Shown here: positions 42,943-55,322 of the stretch, in pieces
How the letters are laid out: every line of letters starts with the position of its first letter
How positions within the stretch are numbered: the first letter of the stretch is position 1
NCBI RefSeq assembly: GCF_036669915.1
Contig: NC_089318.1
Span: 5,627,849-5,691,848 of the forward strand
Length of the DNA: 64,000 nt
Reading direction: 5' to 3'
Origin: Pocillopora verrucosa
Taxonomy: Eukaryota; Cnidaria; Anthozoa; Scleractinia; Pocilloporidae
Translations under genes and position numbers: made by a program
The notes under the pieces: model-generated
What the model saw: only the letters and a program-made list of their open reading frames with translations
Database searches by the model: none
Told to the model about the DNA's origin: nothing

Positions 42943-43711
42943 CTATTTATAATTCATGCATAAATCACAAGGAGTATACAGTCGAACTTGTATTAAGCAG
43001 TCACCCATGGTAGGGTGACGGTTTTAAATACACCTTGGTTCCACAGATTTGGGAAATTATGAAAATGGTAAAAAAATACCTATTTATGCCATAATTGACC
43101 ACTTCATATGCAGAATCTTGCTCGAAAGTACTACTTTCTTTGATTTGGGAGAGAAAAACGGATTAAAAATTACTTCAAAGATTATTCTTAGTTTGATTTG
43201 AGTGGCCGTGCTTTTAGTGACTGTTCAGTACAGGTTGAGGACAATGAGATGAAACTGTGGTGTTACGTAGGTGTGAGAGTCTAACAGGGTAATTTAGTGT
43301 TAAATCACTATAATTCACCTGAATTTTAGTGATTTAGGTAAAAAAATTCGGGACTTTGACGACTGACCGCTTAATACAGGGTGCCCTCTCAATATGGTGA
43401 CGCTTTATTGATTCAACGGTAGTTTTATTCAGGACATTCTCGGGAGATACCACAGCAGTTAAGATGTGCATATAAAGGATTCATGTCACATTCTCTCCGG
43501 ATCTATATTTCGTGCCGTTTTCCTTCTCGTTGATTTAATTGCAACCTCTGCGATGGTCAATTTGGACCAGTCCAAGTTAATGAGATCACCATTAACGTCC
43601 CTTCGAAACTGTGGGGAAAATAAATTTCATAGCGAATAAAATATATATTATTAGTCTCTACTATCTTACCTTACTGGTTCCAGTGTGTTTGTGTCGTCTT
43701 TCCAAATCCAT
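35956..43711 (-). CDS. PPP1R36: Protein phosphatase 1 regulatory subunit 36
   Basis: Regulatory partner of the PP1 catalytic subunit; vertebrate orthologues are testis-associated. Exons (minus): 43711-43670, 43608-43490, 42724-42608, 41910-41671, 40789-40691, 39846-39706, 38560-38518, 38242-38160, 37900-37848, 37748-37673, 37237-37208, 37041-36946, 36525-36478, 36127-35956. Total 1359 nt, 452 aa, phases closed. Recognised by VTLDDVKSVAL, EPSLAERKALATAVSKQESA then LGQCYCTLVLGLGLE, YVTYIAFRRQHL, GRLFRSDTFN and VGIIGEPMSGFNPLTLAPF, as I recall them from the human protein (about 420 aa). KGVNF (residues 62-66) fits the RVxF PP1-docking consensus. The intron after exon 3 needs a GC donor (AG|GCAAGG) to keep phase. 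The C-terminal ~20 residues come from a MITE. It is head-to-head with the SAFB-like gene, 458 bp apart. Confidence 0.88.
37535..37622 (-). repeat. tRNA-derived element
   Basis: On the minus strand, TTAGTTCGGCACTTCGG (box-A region) and GGGCTCAAGTCCCGG (box B), with a GAGAGGCCTGGGC spacer. It looks like a diverged tRNA or SINE head in a PPP1R36 intron. Confidence 0.5.
38290..38470. repeat. Family D inverted-repeat element, copy 2
   Basis: Ends CCCTTGTTGTTCAAAGGCTG and CAGCCTTTGAACAACCCAGG are reverse-complementary. Inner pairs are GATTGCTATCCAG/CTGGATAGCCATTTATCCAG. It behaves as a MITE. Confidence 0.8.
38620..38995. repeat. Family D element interrupted by a family A element
   Basis: CCCTGGTTGTTTGAAGGGTG (left) and AGCTTTTGAACAACTGGGCC (right) are the family D ends. 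Between about 38662 and 38858 lies a full family A element (CCCTCTAACTCCCATAAGTG ... GATCTGGGAGTTAAAGGGTT). Family A therefore inserted later. Confidence 0.8.
39945..40165. repeat. Inverted-repeat MITE, ~70-bp arms
   Basis: TAGGCCATTTTACAGTTGTG then GTTGCCAAGCCTTTGA on the left, and TCAAAGGCTTGGCAAC then CACAACTGTAAAATGGACTA on the right. The arms also share GTGAGGCT and AAGGTGACC/GGTCACCCTT. Intronic in PPP1R36. Confidence 0.85.
41378..41470 (-). repeat. tRNA-derived element
   Basis: On the minus strand: GCCTAGCTCAAGTTATAAAG (box-A-like), then AGGATTCCATTCCCAGACTG (box-B-like). Confidence 0.5.
42165..42235 (+). repeat. Family B fragment
   Basis: GTACACATATCTGTCACACT, then CTCTATACATTTCTTAAGGT and AAAAAGGAGAGTTTG. 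About a third of the element. Confidence 0.6.
42745..42915. repeat. Hairpin element related to the one at 12062
   Basis: GTTTCGCATGTTAGCCCCTC, ATGTCAGCTTTGAAACTCTT and GTTATCAACTCAATTGATAA mirror blocks of the 12.1-kb element in order, with substitutions. Confidence 0.55.
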
Positions 43712-44169
43712 CTTCTACTGAGCTGGGAAGGCTTATACTGTGCATGTATCGAATTGAATAGCAAAATAATTATTTTGGAGAGGCTTTTAGAAGTCAGGTT
43801 GTTTCATGATTTATGTACGATCCATTGATAATTTTTCTTTATAATTTTAAAACAATATTTGGTGAAAATTATCTTATAGTACATATTTACCAAGTCTTCC
43901 GTTTGGGCCATTGTGATTCGGAGCAAAATTGCTTTGTATCACATAAGAGACGAAGAACTCGCCATCTTGTTTATGTTTCTATGACGATCATATTGCGATC
44001 GATGATCGACAAGAAGTCGTTATTGAGATGGGCAATGCTCGGTAATTTCCGTGGAACTTCGCAATATTCCGTGTAGAAATCGTACCGGGTCTTGACCACA
44101 AGGCCTTGCGACTCAAGCTATATCATCCGGGATATTCTCTTTCTCTTCGCTCACGGCACATGTCTAAAA
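43712..44169. promoter_or_regulatory. Shared divergent promoter region PPP1R36 / SAFB-like
   Basis: 458 bp separate the two start codons, which point away from each other. CGCCATCTT at 43960-43968 (YY1-type site in minus orientation) and AAAATGGCGACTG overlapping the SAFB-like ATG at 44170 are plausible initiator-type sites. No TATA box stands out on either side. Confidence 0.5.
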
Positions 44170-47100
44170 ATGGCGACTGTTTTGTTGGGCGGAAGAAAAC
44201 TCGCCGATTTACGAGTGGTAGATCTCCGTCAAGAGCTCGAAAAAAGAGGCTTAGAGAAAAGTGGAGTGAAGGCAGTATTGTTGGAACGATTACAGAAGGT
44301 AACTTGTACAGTTATTTCTCGAAAAATACATGATATGGCTTGAGCAGATGCTGGCGGGAACGAGAAAACACTAGATAAGCTTATTCCGAAAGTCGGGTTA
44401 GCTTCCGATCGAAGCGTTCTAATTTCTGTATTTCTGTAGGCCTTGGAGGTAGAAAAGGATTATGAAGAAGAGACCTCAGATTTCATCCCAATTGATAGTG
44501 TGGATCTTACTGGTGAAGATGACGAAGACGATTCGGAAGAACAGCCCTCAGCGAGCCCGATTGCGTCCCCTCAGAGGCAGAAACAGCCGAAGAAAACTTC
44601 GATCACCCCAGACTTAAGTAAGCACATATGTTACCAGCTGTTTTCCCTTCTGAGTTTATTGATCCCAGGTAAAATTGGGAATTCTTACATTGTTGTTATT
44701 GTTTTTTTTGTCTCTCTACAGAGAGGAAAGCTGCACCGAAAGTGGAAGAACCCAAGGAGTCGGTCAGTGTAAGCTTACTAATAAAAACGTTGTGCTTTCC
44801 ACTGTTATCGCTAAACTAATTGTGTGGTAGTCGACCGTTCCATTTTAGTAAAGTTTAAAAAGGTGATATTGTTACTGGGTTCAATTGTTTGTTTTCAAGT
44901 GAAGTAATTGTGCATGCCTCAACAATATTAAAACGATTATGGAATGAAACTCTACATCCTACAGCATCTTTCGTCTTGACTAGCACAAGTCATTATAATT
45001 TTTGGACGGGTGAAGTAAAATTTTTCCAAGAAAAACATTTCTTTTCTTTATCGTTGTCCATGGAGAAAATTTTTAAACACTGCTTCTTTCTTTTGACAAT
45101 TTTTTTTTAACTGTCAACAATTTTTTGCTTTTGTGATAAACATTACCCCCTTTATTCATTTGTTTTTAATAGGTCAAGGATGAAGGTGATACTGTATTGG
45201 ATGTTGATCTAAAGGAGGATAAAGCCTTCAAAGAGGAGCCTTTGGATGCTGATGATTTAGACAGTAATAAGCTTGACAGCATAATTGACACCTCATTGAC
45301 AGTGAAATCTGAAGTTGGTGATGATAACAATGATGATGGTGATGATAATGATGGTGATGAGGTCAATGATGATGATGATGACGATGATGATGATGATGAG
45401 GAGGAGGAAAAAAAGGACAGTGAAAAGGATGTTGAAGAAGATGATGGAGACTTGATACCAAATGAGGGAGATATTAAAGTGGAGGATCTGGAGGAGCAAA
45501 ATGACTTGGATAACAACAAAGAGGTAGGCATTGGAGGGCAAAAAAGTCTTAGGCCATCAGACTACATACATCTCAATTATCATTTTATATTTCCCATTAC
45601 CACTGACAGAAAACTGTGACAATGAACTCCTGGTTCTTAATGAAATGTGAACTTACATTGCATTTTATTTGAGTAATTAATAAACACAATCTTTTGTGTT
45701 GTGCAGGTTGATGACCATTCTCTGATTGAAGAAGAAAAAACAGAGGAAACAGAAGAAGGTGCAATAATTTCTGCTTTCTTTCTATCTCAGATTTATTTTA
45801 AATTGCATTTCTCTATGTAAGAAAGGGTTCTATCTTATTAACTGATCCAGGGATTGGTTTGTTTTCAGTAGTCAGCTTAGCTTCTCACCATCAGCATTCT
45901 GAAAATATTTCTAAAGGATTTTCTGTTGGGCTTAAAGCCATAAAATGTACATTTTCCTGAAAAATTGTCAAAAATAGGCATTCGATAAATCACATTTCCT
46001 TCAAGGAAAATGTATCAGAGAATGTGGTTGTTTATGTTAAATACTTCCATAAGCTTTTTCATGGAAAGAACTAAAATCACTGCCTTGAAGTTTGTAATTG
46101 CTCAGAATGAAAAAGGTGAAAATGTTTGTTTACATCAGACACCCACGAAATGGAAGGTACAGAAGAATCAGCTGATGTTGAAGAGCCAATGGAGACATCA
46201 GGACCAGCAGAAATAAGTGTAGAAGACACAAGTGAACAAATGAAAGATGACAGTGCTACAGCCATGGACATGTCAGAGCTTGATGGTTCCAAAGAGAACA
46301 GTTTGTCAGTCTCGTTGTTTGTCCATGCAGATGACGTACAAGATGACCTTGATGATGATTTGAAAGAAGCAGCTGCAGCAGAGGCTGCAGCAAAAGAGGC
46401 AGCTGCTGCAGAAGCTGCTGCTAAGAGTCAAGAAAAGGGAGAAGAAAAATCTGAGAAAGGTGCCAAAGCTGTTTGTTTAGATTGTGTATCTTTATGATTA
46501 TGAATTTTAGATTAGCACTTCATATGAGTTAAATTTGGCCCAACTATGTTTGTGACCACATATTGGTGTTATGTGGAGTCACCTCCCTTATTGGAAAGCC
46601 CAGAATTAAAACCCTAAAGCAAAAGTGTTACCAGTTCACAAAAGATTTTCTGTAAACAAGGAGCCCTCAGTCATGTTGCTGATGCTTTTTCATGGTTCCC
46701 TATTGGGACAAGTACAGTATAAAATCAGAACTCACTCAACTGCTTCTAGATGAGATAGCAGGGGTCCAAGTAAGCACTGAAAACTTGTTTTCAAGAATTA
46801 GCCATAACAGCAAGAAAGCAAGAATATCACCAAAGCTGGTGCCATGGGATAAGGAACACAATATCTGTTATACCTCATCATCTTGGAAATCAAACTTGGT
46901 CCAGGTGGACAAAGAAAATACTGAAGAGTGGAACTTTATAACCATCAAATCATCTGTTTGTTAAATGCACTATCTACTTAGGGCCAAGTTGGAAATGGGG
47001 ATTAAAAAATCTTTAGTTGCAATTATTCCTATAACGGAATTTTTGGTGGTCCTTCATGCAACAATTTTCTTTCTTTTGAGTGCACTGCAAAATATCTTCA

Positions 47101-50100
47101 TCATTTGATTATCATTGGCATCACATATGTATTGTAAAGAAATTACGTGTACTGTAAAGGAAGTGGTGAGCTAAGAAAATACTTTTTCATCATGGGGAGA
47201 GTTTTGGATTATGCTTGTGAAAATGTTTACTTATCAGTAATATTATTGGCTAGTTGTGTATGATATTAAGTTTGAGAGGAGAAATGCTTTCAAACTTTCT
47301 TCCTTTTTTTTTTCCTTTTTCTTTTTTTCTCTTTTTTACTCCTTTTTTTTTTATGCATGGAACCAATGACATTTGCAGAATTCCCTCTCACTATGGAACT
47401 ACATTTTACAATCTAACCCTTAACCAGAGAATACACCTTTTGATGACTCTTGATGAATGTTCTCTCTGTTTTATTTGTTTTTTTGTTTGAAGTCAGGGTT
47501 TGATTCTAAGTCAACTTATCAACTTATTTTTGCCAGGGAAAACCAAGGATGCTGAAAACCATGTTGGGAAAGAAGACACCAAGGCAGCAGATAAAGCAAA
47601 AGAAGAGAAGGCTAAAGATGGTGGAAGTTCAAAATCTCAAACATCTTCCTCCCAGAGGTGCAGTAAGATTAAACAATTCTGAGAAGTAAATGACAAATTA
47701 AAGATGGTTTCAGTTAAATTTTTTATTTTTTTTGTATTGACCAGTTGCTGCTGGAACAGTTGTGTCACACCCTATGTATTTCATACTTCATGCAGGATGA
47801 ATAGGCCACATCTCCAGGCATTGTAATCGTAGCTTGAACTTATTTTAATCCTTAACTCTTAAGATCTGATTGTTATTTCTCCCATTACTCATTTCCTTAT
47901 AAACTAGTTTCAAGAATTTGCTGTTAGATCAAGAAAACTTTTACATGTTAATTTGGAGTATTCTAATAACCTGTGTGCTGGATGCCATATGGTTATTATA
48001 GGGAGAAGTTACATGTCAATCACTTTAGGTAGTGAACAAGGTTAACTGCCACTTTCCTGAAAACTTTTTTTTATATCTGATATAATATCACCATTGTGGG
48101 TGTTTTCTAAAACTTTATAGAGATCTATAAGAAATCAGTTAGCTTGCCACACTTTTAACCATTTAACTCCTAGAAGTGATTGAGAGGTAATTTCTCCCTA
48201 AATTATCCATACACCATCCAGCAAATGGGTTATGAGAACACTGAAACTCATCATGTATAAGTTGTTATTCTTGATCTAATACCAAATTCACTTATCTAAT
48301 TTTAAAGGAAATGTGTAGTAGCTAGAGGGGAGAATTAACAATCAGATCTGGGAAGGTCAAGGGTTAAAACTGAGGAAGACATTAAAAACGGTGTTCTCAA
48401 TTCTCTTTCACTTTGCTTTCAGTGAGAAAGGGAAAACGGGTGAAGCTAAGAGTAAAGATTCCAAAGCTGCTGACAACAAGACAACCAAAACACCAGGAAA
48501 GAGTGCTTCCTCTGCAAAGGACAAAAAAGAAACTGGAAAGAGTCTGTGGGTGAGCAATCTGTCTTCTGTAACAAGAGCTGCAGACCTGAAAACAAGGTTC
48601 AGTCAGTATGGAAAGGTGAGGAGTGAATTTATCATGAATTCTAAGAGTTTCACAGTGTTCTCCCTCAATTTGGTAAAATAAATTTTCAAACCTTTGGAGC
48701 AATCCTCTCCCTGATCAATTTCCAAGAATTCCAAGCAGTTTTTTGCTGTATTAGGAGTTTCTACAGGAAGTAAATATCACTGGTTACTGCCTGAAAAGGA
48801 AAGCACTGGTTTCATATCTTGTTAACCTTATTTTTGAAGTAGTTGGCCTTTGTACAATCTTTAAAACCTTTCCCTCCCAAGATCTCATCAGTAATTCTCC
48901 TTATTGTCTTCCATACAATTCTTTTGATGTTAGTTCTGAGAATTTGGTATTGGATCAAACAATCCTCTAATTGATATTTTTCTTAATTCTCTTCTCCTGA
49001 CTGCTTGATATTATATCAGTATTGTAAGGAGAAATTTTGTCTTGGTCACTTATAGGAGTTAAGAAGGTAGCTTGGGGTAAAATGTCAATTAATGTGCAGG
49101 GCATGAAATTAATTTTTTTTTCTGATAGCCACTTGGCTCCTAAATTCTTCAAAGTGGTAGCCAATTCAAAAAAAGTTGGTTGCCATTTTCAAAGACAAAC
49201 AAAACCTTTTGTTAAGCTGTCAGCGTTCTAGATAGACCCTCCAAAATTAAGTTAGAGAAAAGATCTTTAATGTGTTACAAAGTGGACACTAGGATGGATA
49301 ATATACAACGGTTAAGCTCACCTAAATCCAAGATGGCATCTCGTTATTGATCAAGATGCATGTGCTGTGTTTTGGAAACAAACTAAATGAGGAAGTTTGC
49401 CGCTGATTTATCTTTGCAAATCTTTTTAATTCACTATATCTCTTGGTAAGGTTATGATGAAACATTCTAGTCACCAATTTGGTGACTAATTTTCAGGATT
49501 TGGTTGCCAAAGTGAAAAATTTAGTCGCATTGGCACCTGTATTAGGCGCAATTTCACACCCTGATGTGGTGGCTCTCTTTAATTTTTTAATAGTTTGGTA
49601 AACCTTGATATTTTACTGTTGTATACCCTAGTAAAGTTCTGGACCAGGTTTTTCAAAGCTGGGTTCAGATAACCCTAGGTTGTAGATAATTCTTTTTGTT
49701 TACAATCTGATGACTGGATGCTTAAGAAAAAAAAAAGTGAAAATTATCCTATTAATCTCTCTTCAAGCAACTGGGCTATGAGCTTCCTTGAACAGTTCAA
49801 AGCCAAGTGGAATTAGCCATTGCATAAATAGTTACATTATTCAGGGAAATGATACCTTGTAGAAGTGATATGAAAAGTTTTGTTGAGATGCTCAAATACT
49901 GAGGGGGAAACTGTTTTTTGAAACTGTTCCTGGTTTTTAGGTGGTTGGTGCTAAGATTGTGACAAACTCCAAGGCTCCTGGTGCCCAGTGCTTTGGACTT
50001 GTTACCATGTCAACCAGTGAGGAGGCTGCCAAGTGTATATCACACCTTCATCGCACAGAACTGCATGGAAAAACTATCACTGTGGATAGGGTAAGTGAAT

Positions 50101-53100
50101 CATTTTCTTTTGGTAAAGAACTCAGCTAGTGAAATCTTCTTTAGTTGGTCTGGTGGTATAAGAGAAATAAGAAAGAAGAGGAAAATCCAGGCATGAAAAG
50201 TGTGTGGCATGAAAACCTTGCAGTATTTTGGTGAATCTTTTAGTTGTGTAGAAACAAATTTTTTGTTATAAAGATTAACCAACAAAGTTTGGTGGTTTTG
50301 GCTCATATCCAGAAATGACTGATCTTTTGTGGTGGTCTTTTATAGGCTAAAGGTGATCGCATACCTACAACTCAATCTAGCTCTGCCAAGAAGCCAACAG
50401 ATAAGAAACCAGTTGATAAGAAGCAAGCTGACAAAAAGCCAGCTGTCAAAAAGCCTGCAGAAAAGAAGCCAGTAGAGAAGAAACCAGCAGAAAAGAAACC
50501 AGCAGACAAGAAACCAGCAGATAAGAAACCAGTGGAGAAGAAGGACAAGCCAGGTATGTGTAGTTATGCAAAGTTGTAAATATCCAGGTTCTAGCCAAGG
50601 AAATACTCTGTTGGTTAAGAGCTGGCCCAGCAAGAGATATAACAAGATTTGACTCCCAATCTTTTGCAACCCCTTCACAGTGAGGCTACTAAGTGTCATG
50701 CTCACACAATGACAATTGCATGATGATGATACATGTTATTTGTTCCTATTAAGGTACTTGAAAGTCCCCTGTCTCCCCCCCTCCCCCTCTCCCCCTCCCC
50801 CTCCCCCTCCCCCTCCCCCAAAACGAAATGGGTGAGAGGTAAAGGTAACGGTAAAGGAGAGGTATCAAGAAATGCAAATAGTAGTAGAGTGGAACAAGAC
50901 TTTTACCACTTGATGTACATCTGATAGATTTGCACACACTTTTTTAAACTTGGAGTTTGTCAATGAAGCACATATGGCACTGCACTTCATTCTTTATACC
51001 AATGAGAGCGACTTCACACTTAGCCACATCCATGTTACATAAATTTCGGCACCAGATCACAGAGGAAAAGACGACCTCGGAAGTGGCCAATTGAAAGCCA
51101 TGGAGTAGTTAATTAATGTTGCATTGTTCCTCATACTTATGTTTAAGATTCCCCTTTTGATCTGTTGACAGCTGACTCATCAGACAAATCCAAAGCAAAA
51201 ACTGATGACAAGAAGCCGCTAGCAAAGAAACCTGTGGAAAAGACTCCTGGTAAATCAACAGCCACTAAAACACCAGCTAAGTCATCTTCTAGAACTACTC
51301 CAAAACAACAGAAGTCAGGTTAGTCTAATACTAATAGATTTATTATGGACGCAATTTTAACAGCATTGCTTAGAGCAACTGTACCCTCTTATACTTGGCT
51401 TGATCCTCTCTTTTCCTCTCTTATCGAAGAAATTCTTCTGGTTTTCTTTTAGCTGGACATATTTTTCAACTTCCTTTGCGTGGATTGTTGCTGGATAAGC
51501 TTTAGGGATTGTGGTGATAGTATGATTCGTGTGGAATGGTGGTGTAACTTTTAGGATGGTTCATCCAGTTACATGCCATCATTTTTAGGTTGTTCAGTGT
51601 ACAGAGCTCCATCACTGAGTGTTTCTTCAAAGCTAATGAATCAGTGTCCTGTTGCGTTGCATTTCCTCTTACTCATCCTTCTCTATGGTGGTCAACAAAT
51701 CACTTGTAAATCAAGGAAGCATTTGATGGAAATGAAGAGCTTAATGACAGGATAACGGCGTTGTTGACATAATCCCAACACTCGTCGTGGAATGCTGTTA
51801 TAGGGCATCAAAGAGAATTTTAATCCTGATCATACGAGAGTCAATTCAACTAATAAATCTAAACCTTGTTGACTGATCTCCTAGTTGAGTTAGTCAAGTG
51901 TTGTACTGTTGTTTAAAATGATTCTCAGGTTGTGCTGATCAGAGCTGCACAGGTTTTATTGAAGTTGATTAACTACTTTTGTGATTTTGTTATGATTCGT
52001 CAAGGCTCTTTTTGGGGCGTTCTATCCTGCTCCTTAAAGACACCCTTTGGATTTGTGGGACGAACACGATGCTAACAATTGAACTTCCTGTCGAGTAATT
52101 GCATGCAGTTTACTCTTGCATTTGAGGCTGTTGAGGTTCCATCCCGTCACATTTGGTTTTTTGTTTGTGTTCCTTTGCTTTCGTTTTGCCTGCTTTGTTT
52201 GCAAGAGAAGTATGTTTCGTGCAGATTGTCTTTTATTTAGCATAAAATGTTCTGTTTTGTTTTACGATTAATACTAATCACAGGAAGTACTTCTTCAAGT
52301 GGCAAAAAAGACGAAGGTTCGAAACCGGTCGTGTCGAATAAATCCTCTGACAAGGAAAAGGAGAAAGACAAAGACCAGGAGAAGGAAAAAGACAAAGACA
52401 AGACGGAGAAAAGCACCGACAAAGATAAAAGTAAAGAAAAGGACGATAAAAAGCCCAGCAAAAGCCCAATCAAGTCTATTGACGAGATCCGACGTGATAG
52501 GCAGGAACGACAGAGGCTGGAGAGAGCTAAAGAGATCCGTGAGCAGCGTGAACGTGAGCGACAGGAACGACTTCGACGAGAGCGTGAAAGGCTTGAACGG
52601 GAGAAAATGGCCGAACGACAACGTGAACGTGAACGAGAAAGAGAACGTGAAAGGAGAAGGCTTCAGGTTATACGTGAACGAGAGATACGCGAAAGACAAG
52701 AACGTGAACGAATACGGCTGCAGCGTGAAATAGAACGGCAAAGAGAACTGGAACGCCAACGGGAACGTGAACGCCGTGAACGCGAGGAACGTGAACGCCT
52801 AGAACGGGAGAGGCGTGAGAGACTTGAACGAGAAAGACTTGAGCGTGAACGAATTGAACGTGACCGCTTACAACGCATTGAACGCGAACGATTGGAACGT
52901 TTGGAACGTGAACGCCTTGAACGAGAGCGTTTGGACCGTCAACGTTTAGAACGTGAACGATTGGAACGTGAACGTCGGAGTCTAAAGCGCCATGGTGCGC
53001 CCTTTGAACGTGGAGATCCAGCACATGCTCAGAAACCAGTTGGTTTTTGGGAAGAACCTAAACGGGCTGCTTTGGGTGACGAAAGACCGCGTGACTTCTT

Positions 53101-54247
53101 CAGCGGTTCAGTGGGTGAACGTGATAGCAGACGTGACCGTCCTGAAGTCTCCTCAGACAGGCGTGATTCTCGAGGAGGCCATCGTGAAGACGGTCGGCAA
53201 CCAGCTGGAGCCGGTCGCGAACGCAGAACCGAGGAGTGGAGTCGAGCAGACGAAAGGCGTCTTAAGAAAGATGAGAGAGAGCGACGTAACGAAGAAGGAC
53301 ACCGCGGGCGTGACAAACCTCACGACCATTCCAGAGGAGCACGTGATCGTGACTTGCGTGACAGCCGTGGCAACCACGAGACTAAGGCCTGGGCTACTGG
53401 AGGTGACTTGTCTGGGGCCGGTGTTGGGGTTCTTGGAGCTGGAATGGATCCACAGAAGAGCTTGTCCATCTTATTGGAGCGTGCTGGCGTCAGGGGCATC
53501 TTGGGCTCAGGCGCCTCTGCTCAAGGACATAATGTGCGAGGTGATTTGAGTAAATCTATAGAGGAACCCAATTGGCGTGCCCCTGACCCTCGTGATAGCA
53601 GGCCGCCTATCCCTCAAGCTGAAAGAGGGGGGAACTTTACGCACGGGTCCTCAGGACTCGCAGACATCAGAAATGTCCATGTTGATGCACGTTTCGGTTC
53701 GCTGTCCATGGACACAAGCCATCGCTCTGTGGCCATCACTGGAGGAGTGGAATCTAGCAAGCCACCCGCGCGAGACTGGCGAGACACGCATGGTGGTAGC
53801 CTGACATCTAGAGACCGCGATGCGCTTGCTGCCAGGGAGAGGGAGCGTCCACGAGATCGTGGCGCGGAGGTCAAGCAGAGCATTCCTCGTCCAGGAACCA
53901 TGTATGATGCTCGGGATACCCGTGCACCGATCAGCCGTGACTCCATACCGCCTAGAGGTGCGTGGGGAAATGGAATGGACTCGCGCCAAAATGCCACTCC
54001 TTCTCTTGGCGTGTCAAATGCAGGCCGCCCCTCCGTTGACGATAGGTCGCGTGCTGCAGTCACTGCCCGCGACAGTGCACCAACTCCTTGGAACCAGCCC
54101 GGAAGTTCCTTGGCGGCTCCTGTTGCCCGAGGTGCTTACACTGGAAGTGCAGTTCCCGGTGCGGAGAGGCGCCATCCTGTCGCAGGCGACGTCAGATATG
54201 AGCCTTACAAGGGCGCCCCACGTGTCAGCATGATGCGGCGGTACTGA
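44170..54247 (+). CDS. SAFB: Scaffold attachment factor B-like protein (SAP-RRM)
   Basis: Nuclear protein of the SAFB/SAFB2/SLTM family; members bind S/MAR DNA and RNA and act in chromatin organisation, transcription and splicing. Exons: 44170-44298, 44440-44617, 44722-44768, 45173-45523, 45707-45758, 46139-46459, 47537-47657, 48423-48615, 49941-50090, 50346-50553, 51172-51318, 52284-54247. Total 3861 nt, 1286 aa. Domains: SAP (about 8-43, [20 protein letters not shown]...), Asp/Glu-rich segment (119-250), Ala-rich helix (about 320-345), RRM (about 439-512; [20 protein letters not shown], then [11 protein letters not shown]), Lys-Pro repeat (KKPADKKP type, 515-583), Arg/Glu-rich coiled coil (about 695-868), Gly/Arg-rich tail ending MMRRY, as in the vertebrate tail ending TRRY. 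Larger than human SAFB (915 aa), mainly from low-complexity expansion. Confidence 0.92.
45300..45425 (+). repeat. In-frame GAT/GAG trinucleotide tract in a SAFB-like exon
   Basis: Imperfect GAT/GAC/GAG repeats encode an almost uninterrupted Asp/Glu run within exon 4. Such tracts vary in length by slippage without breaking frame. Confidence 0.8.
47850..48045 (+). repeat. Family A element (intron 7 of SAFB-like)
   Basis: CCTTAACTCTTAAGATCTGA at the start and ATAGGGAGAAGTTACATGTC near the end. The far terminus is diverged. Confidence 0.65.
48158..48367 (+). repeat. Family A element (intron 7 of SAFB-like)
   Basis: Full-length: AACCATTTAACTCCTAGAAG to AATCAGATCTGGGAAGGTCA. It serves as the empty-site reference for the LTR insertion at 15952. 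Confidence 0.8.
48863..49068 (-). repeat. Family A element (intron 8 of SAFB-like)
   Basis: CCCTCCCAAGATCTCATCAG at one end and TTGGTCACTTATAGGAGTTA at the other. Relative to the 48158 copy it is inverted. Confidence 0.7.
50768..50820 (+). repeat. C-rich CCCCCTC/CCCTCC simple repeat
   Basis: Tandem CCCCCTC-like units in an intron of the SAFB-like gene; purine-rich on the other strand. Confidence 0.85.
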
Positions 54248-54682
54248 AACATTGATAAACTTCTGAAGTTTCTTTGATTCGGTGGACGATTTTAGGTTAA
54301 CTTCAAGTTTTAGGTGTGAAACAGTCCTCTGTGAATCTTGTATTTGCGCAAGTTTTAGAACCTAGTGTGAAACTTGGTAACTTGCTCGACAATTTTGGCA
54401 TTTTAGAGTCTCGGAAATTCTCAACTGAGCATAACTTGTACGTTAGAATTAACGCCTGTTCATTTTGATTTAGCTTGTAATCCAAAGTAATCATCCAATG
54501 GGAGTTATTTAAACAAGAAGAGCCCTGTTACGGGTAGATGATCGCGCCTGTAGTTGAACGTACAATAATAGTTCAACATCGTGGTATAGAAATTTCAAAA
54601 TCTTGATGCATCTATCGTCGTGTCCTTTCATCTTACCTGAATGAGGCTTTTGATCTTTCGGCTTTCAATATCTTTCATTTCG

Positions 54683-54688
54683 AATAAA
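54683..54688 (+). terminator. Candidate polyadenylation signal, SAFB-like
   Basis: AATAAA 436 bases after the stop codon, the first canonical hexamer on the plus strand downstream of the gene. Confidence 0.5.
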
Positions 54689-55120
54689 TGGCATGGATTA
54701 ACAGTTGTTGGAGTCTCGTTATGCGTGAAAATTATGTTGGACTACGCTCAAGATCGCGAAAGTTAAGGACGAAGCAATCTTGGAAGCGAATCGTAAACAT
54801 GGATGAATGAAGCTTGCAAAGCAGTCTGTAACGTCCGTAATGCAAAAATAATTACTACGCCAAGTGCTATGGATGATAAAGTCAAGGGATAATGATGTAA
54901 ACGAATATAAGTTTGTGAAGAAGAAATCATTAATTCTTGCCGAATTTACCCACCCCGTCAGCGTGTTACAGTTAAACAATGAAGGATCAAGATGGAATTT
55001 CGCGGAAAAACGAAAATGTTGAAATGGTTTTGGACGTAAGAGTCGCTTACCAAGGGGTTTGACGAAAATTGTTATTGTTCGCAAAGTTTCGTCGGGCTTA
55101 TATCTCGTTAACTTATTAAC

Positions 55121-55322
55121 CCTTTAACTCCCAAGATCTCATTAGTAATTCTCCTTACTGTTTACCATACAGTTCTTGTGATGTTAGTTTTGAGAATTTG
55201 GTATTGGATCAACTACTAATCCTCTATATTTTTCTTTATTTTTGTCACTTATCTGCTTGATATTGTATTGATATCGCAAGGAGAAATTCCGTCTTGGTCA
55301 CTTATGGGAGTTAAAGGGTTAA
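55121..55322 (-). repeat. Family A element
   Basis: CCCTTTAACTCCCAAGATCT at one end and CTTATGGGAGTTAAAGGGTT at the other. The two ends are near reverse complements, so the family has ~15-bp terminal inverted repeats. Confidence 0.8.

Noticed and set aside
52295-54233. Several long frames on both strands across SAFB-like exon 12
   Set aside because: Shadows created by the Arg/Glu-rich repetitive exon; the 12-exon model closes phase only in the called frame.
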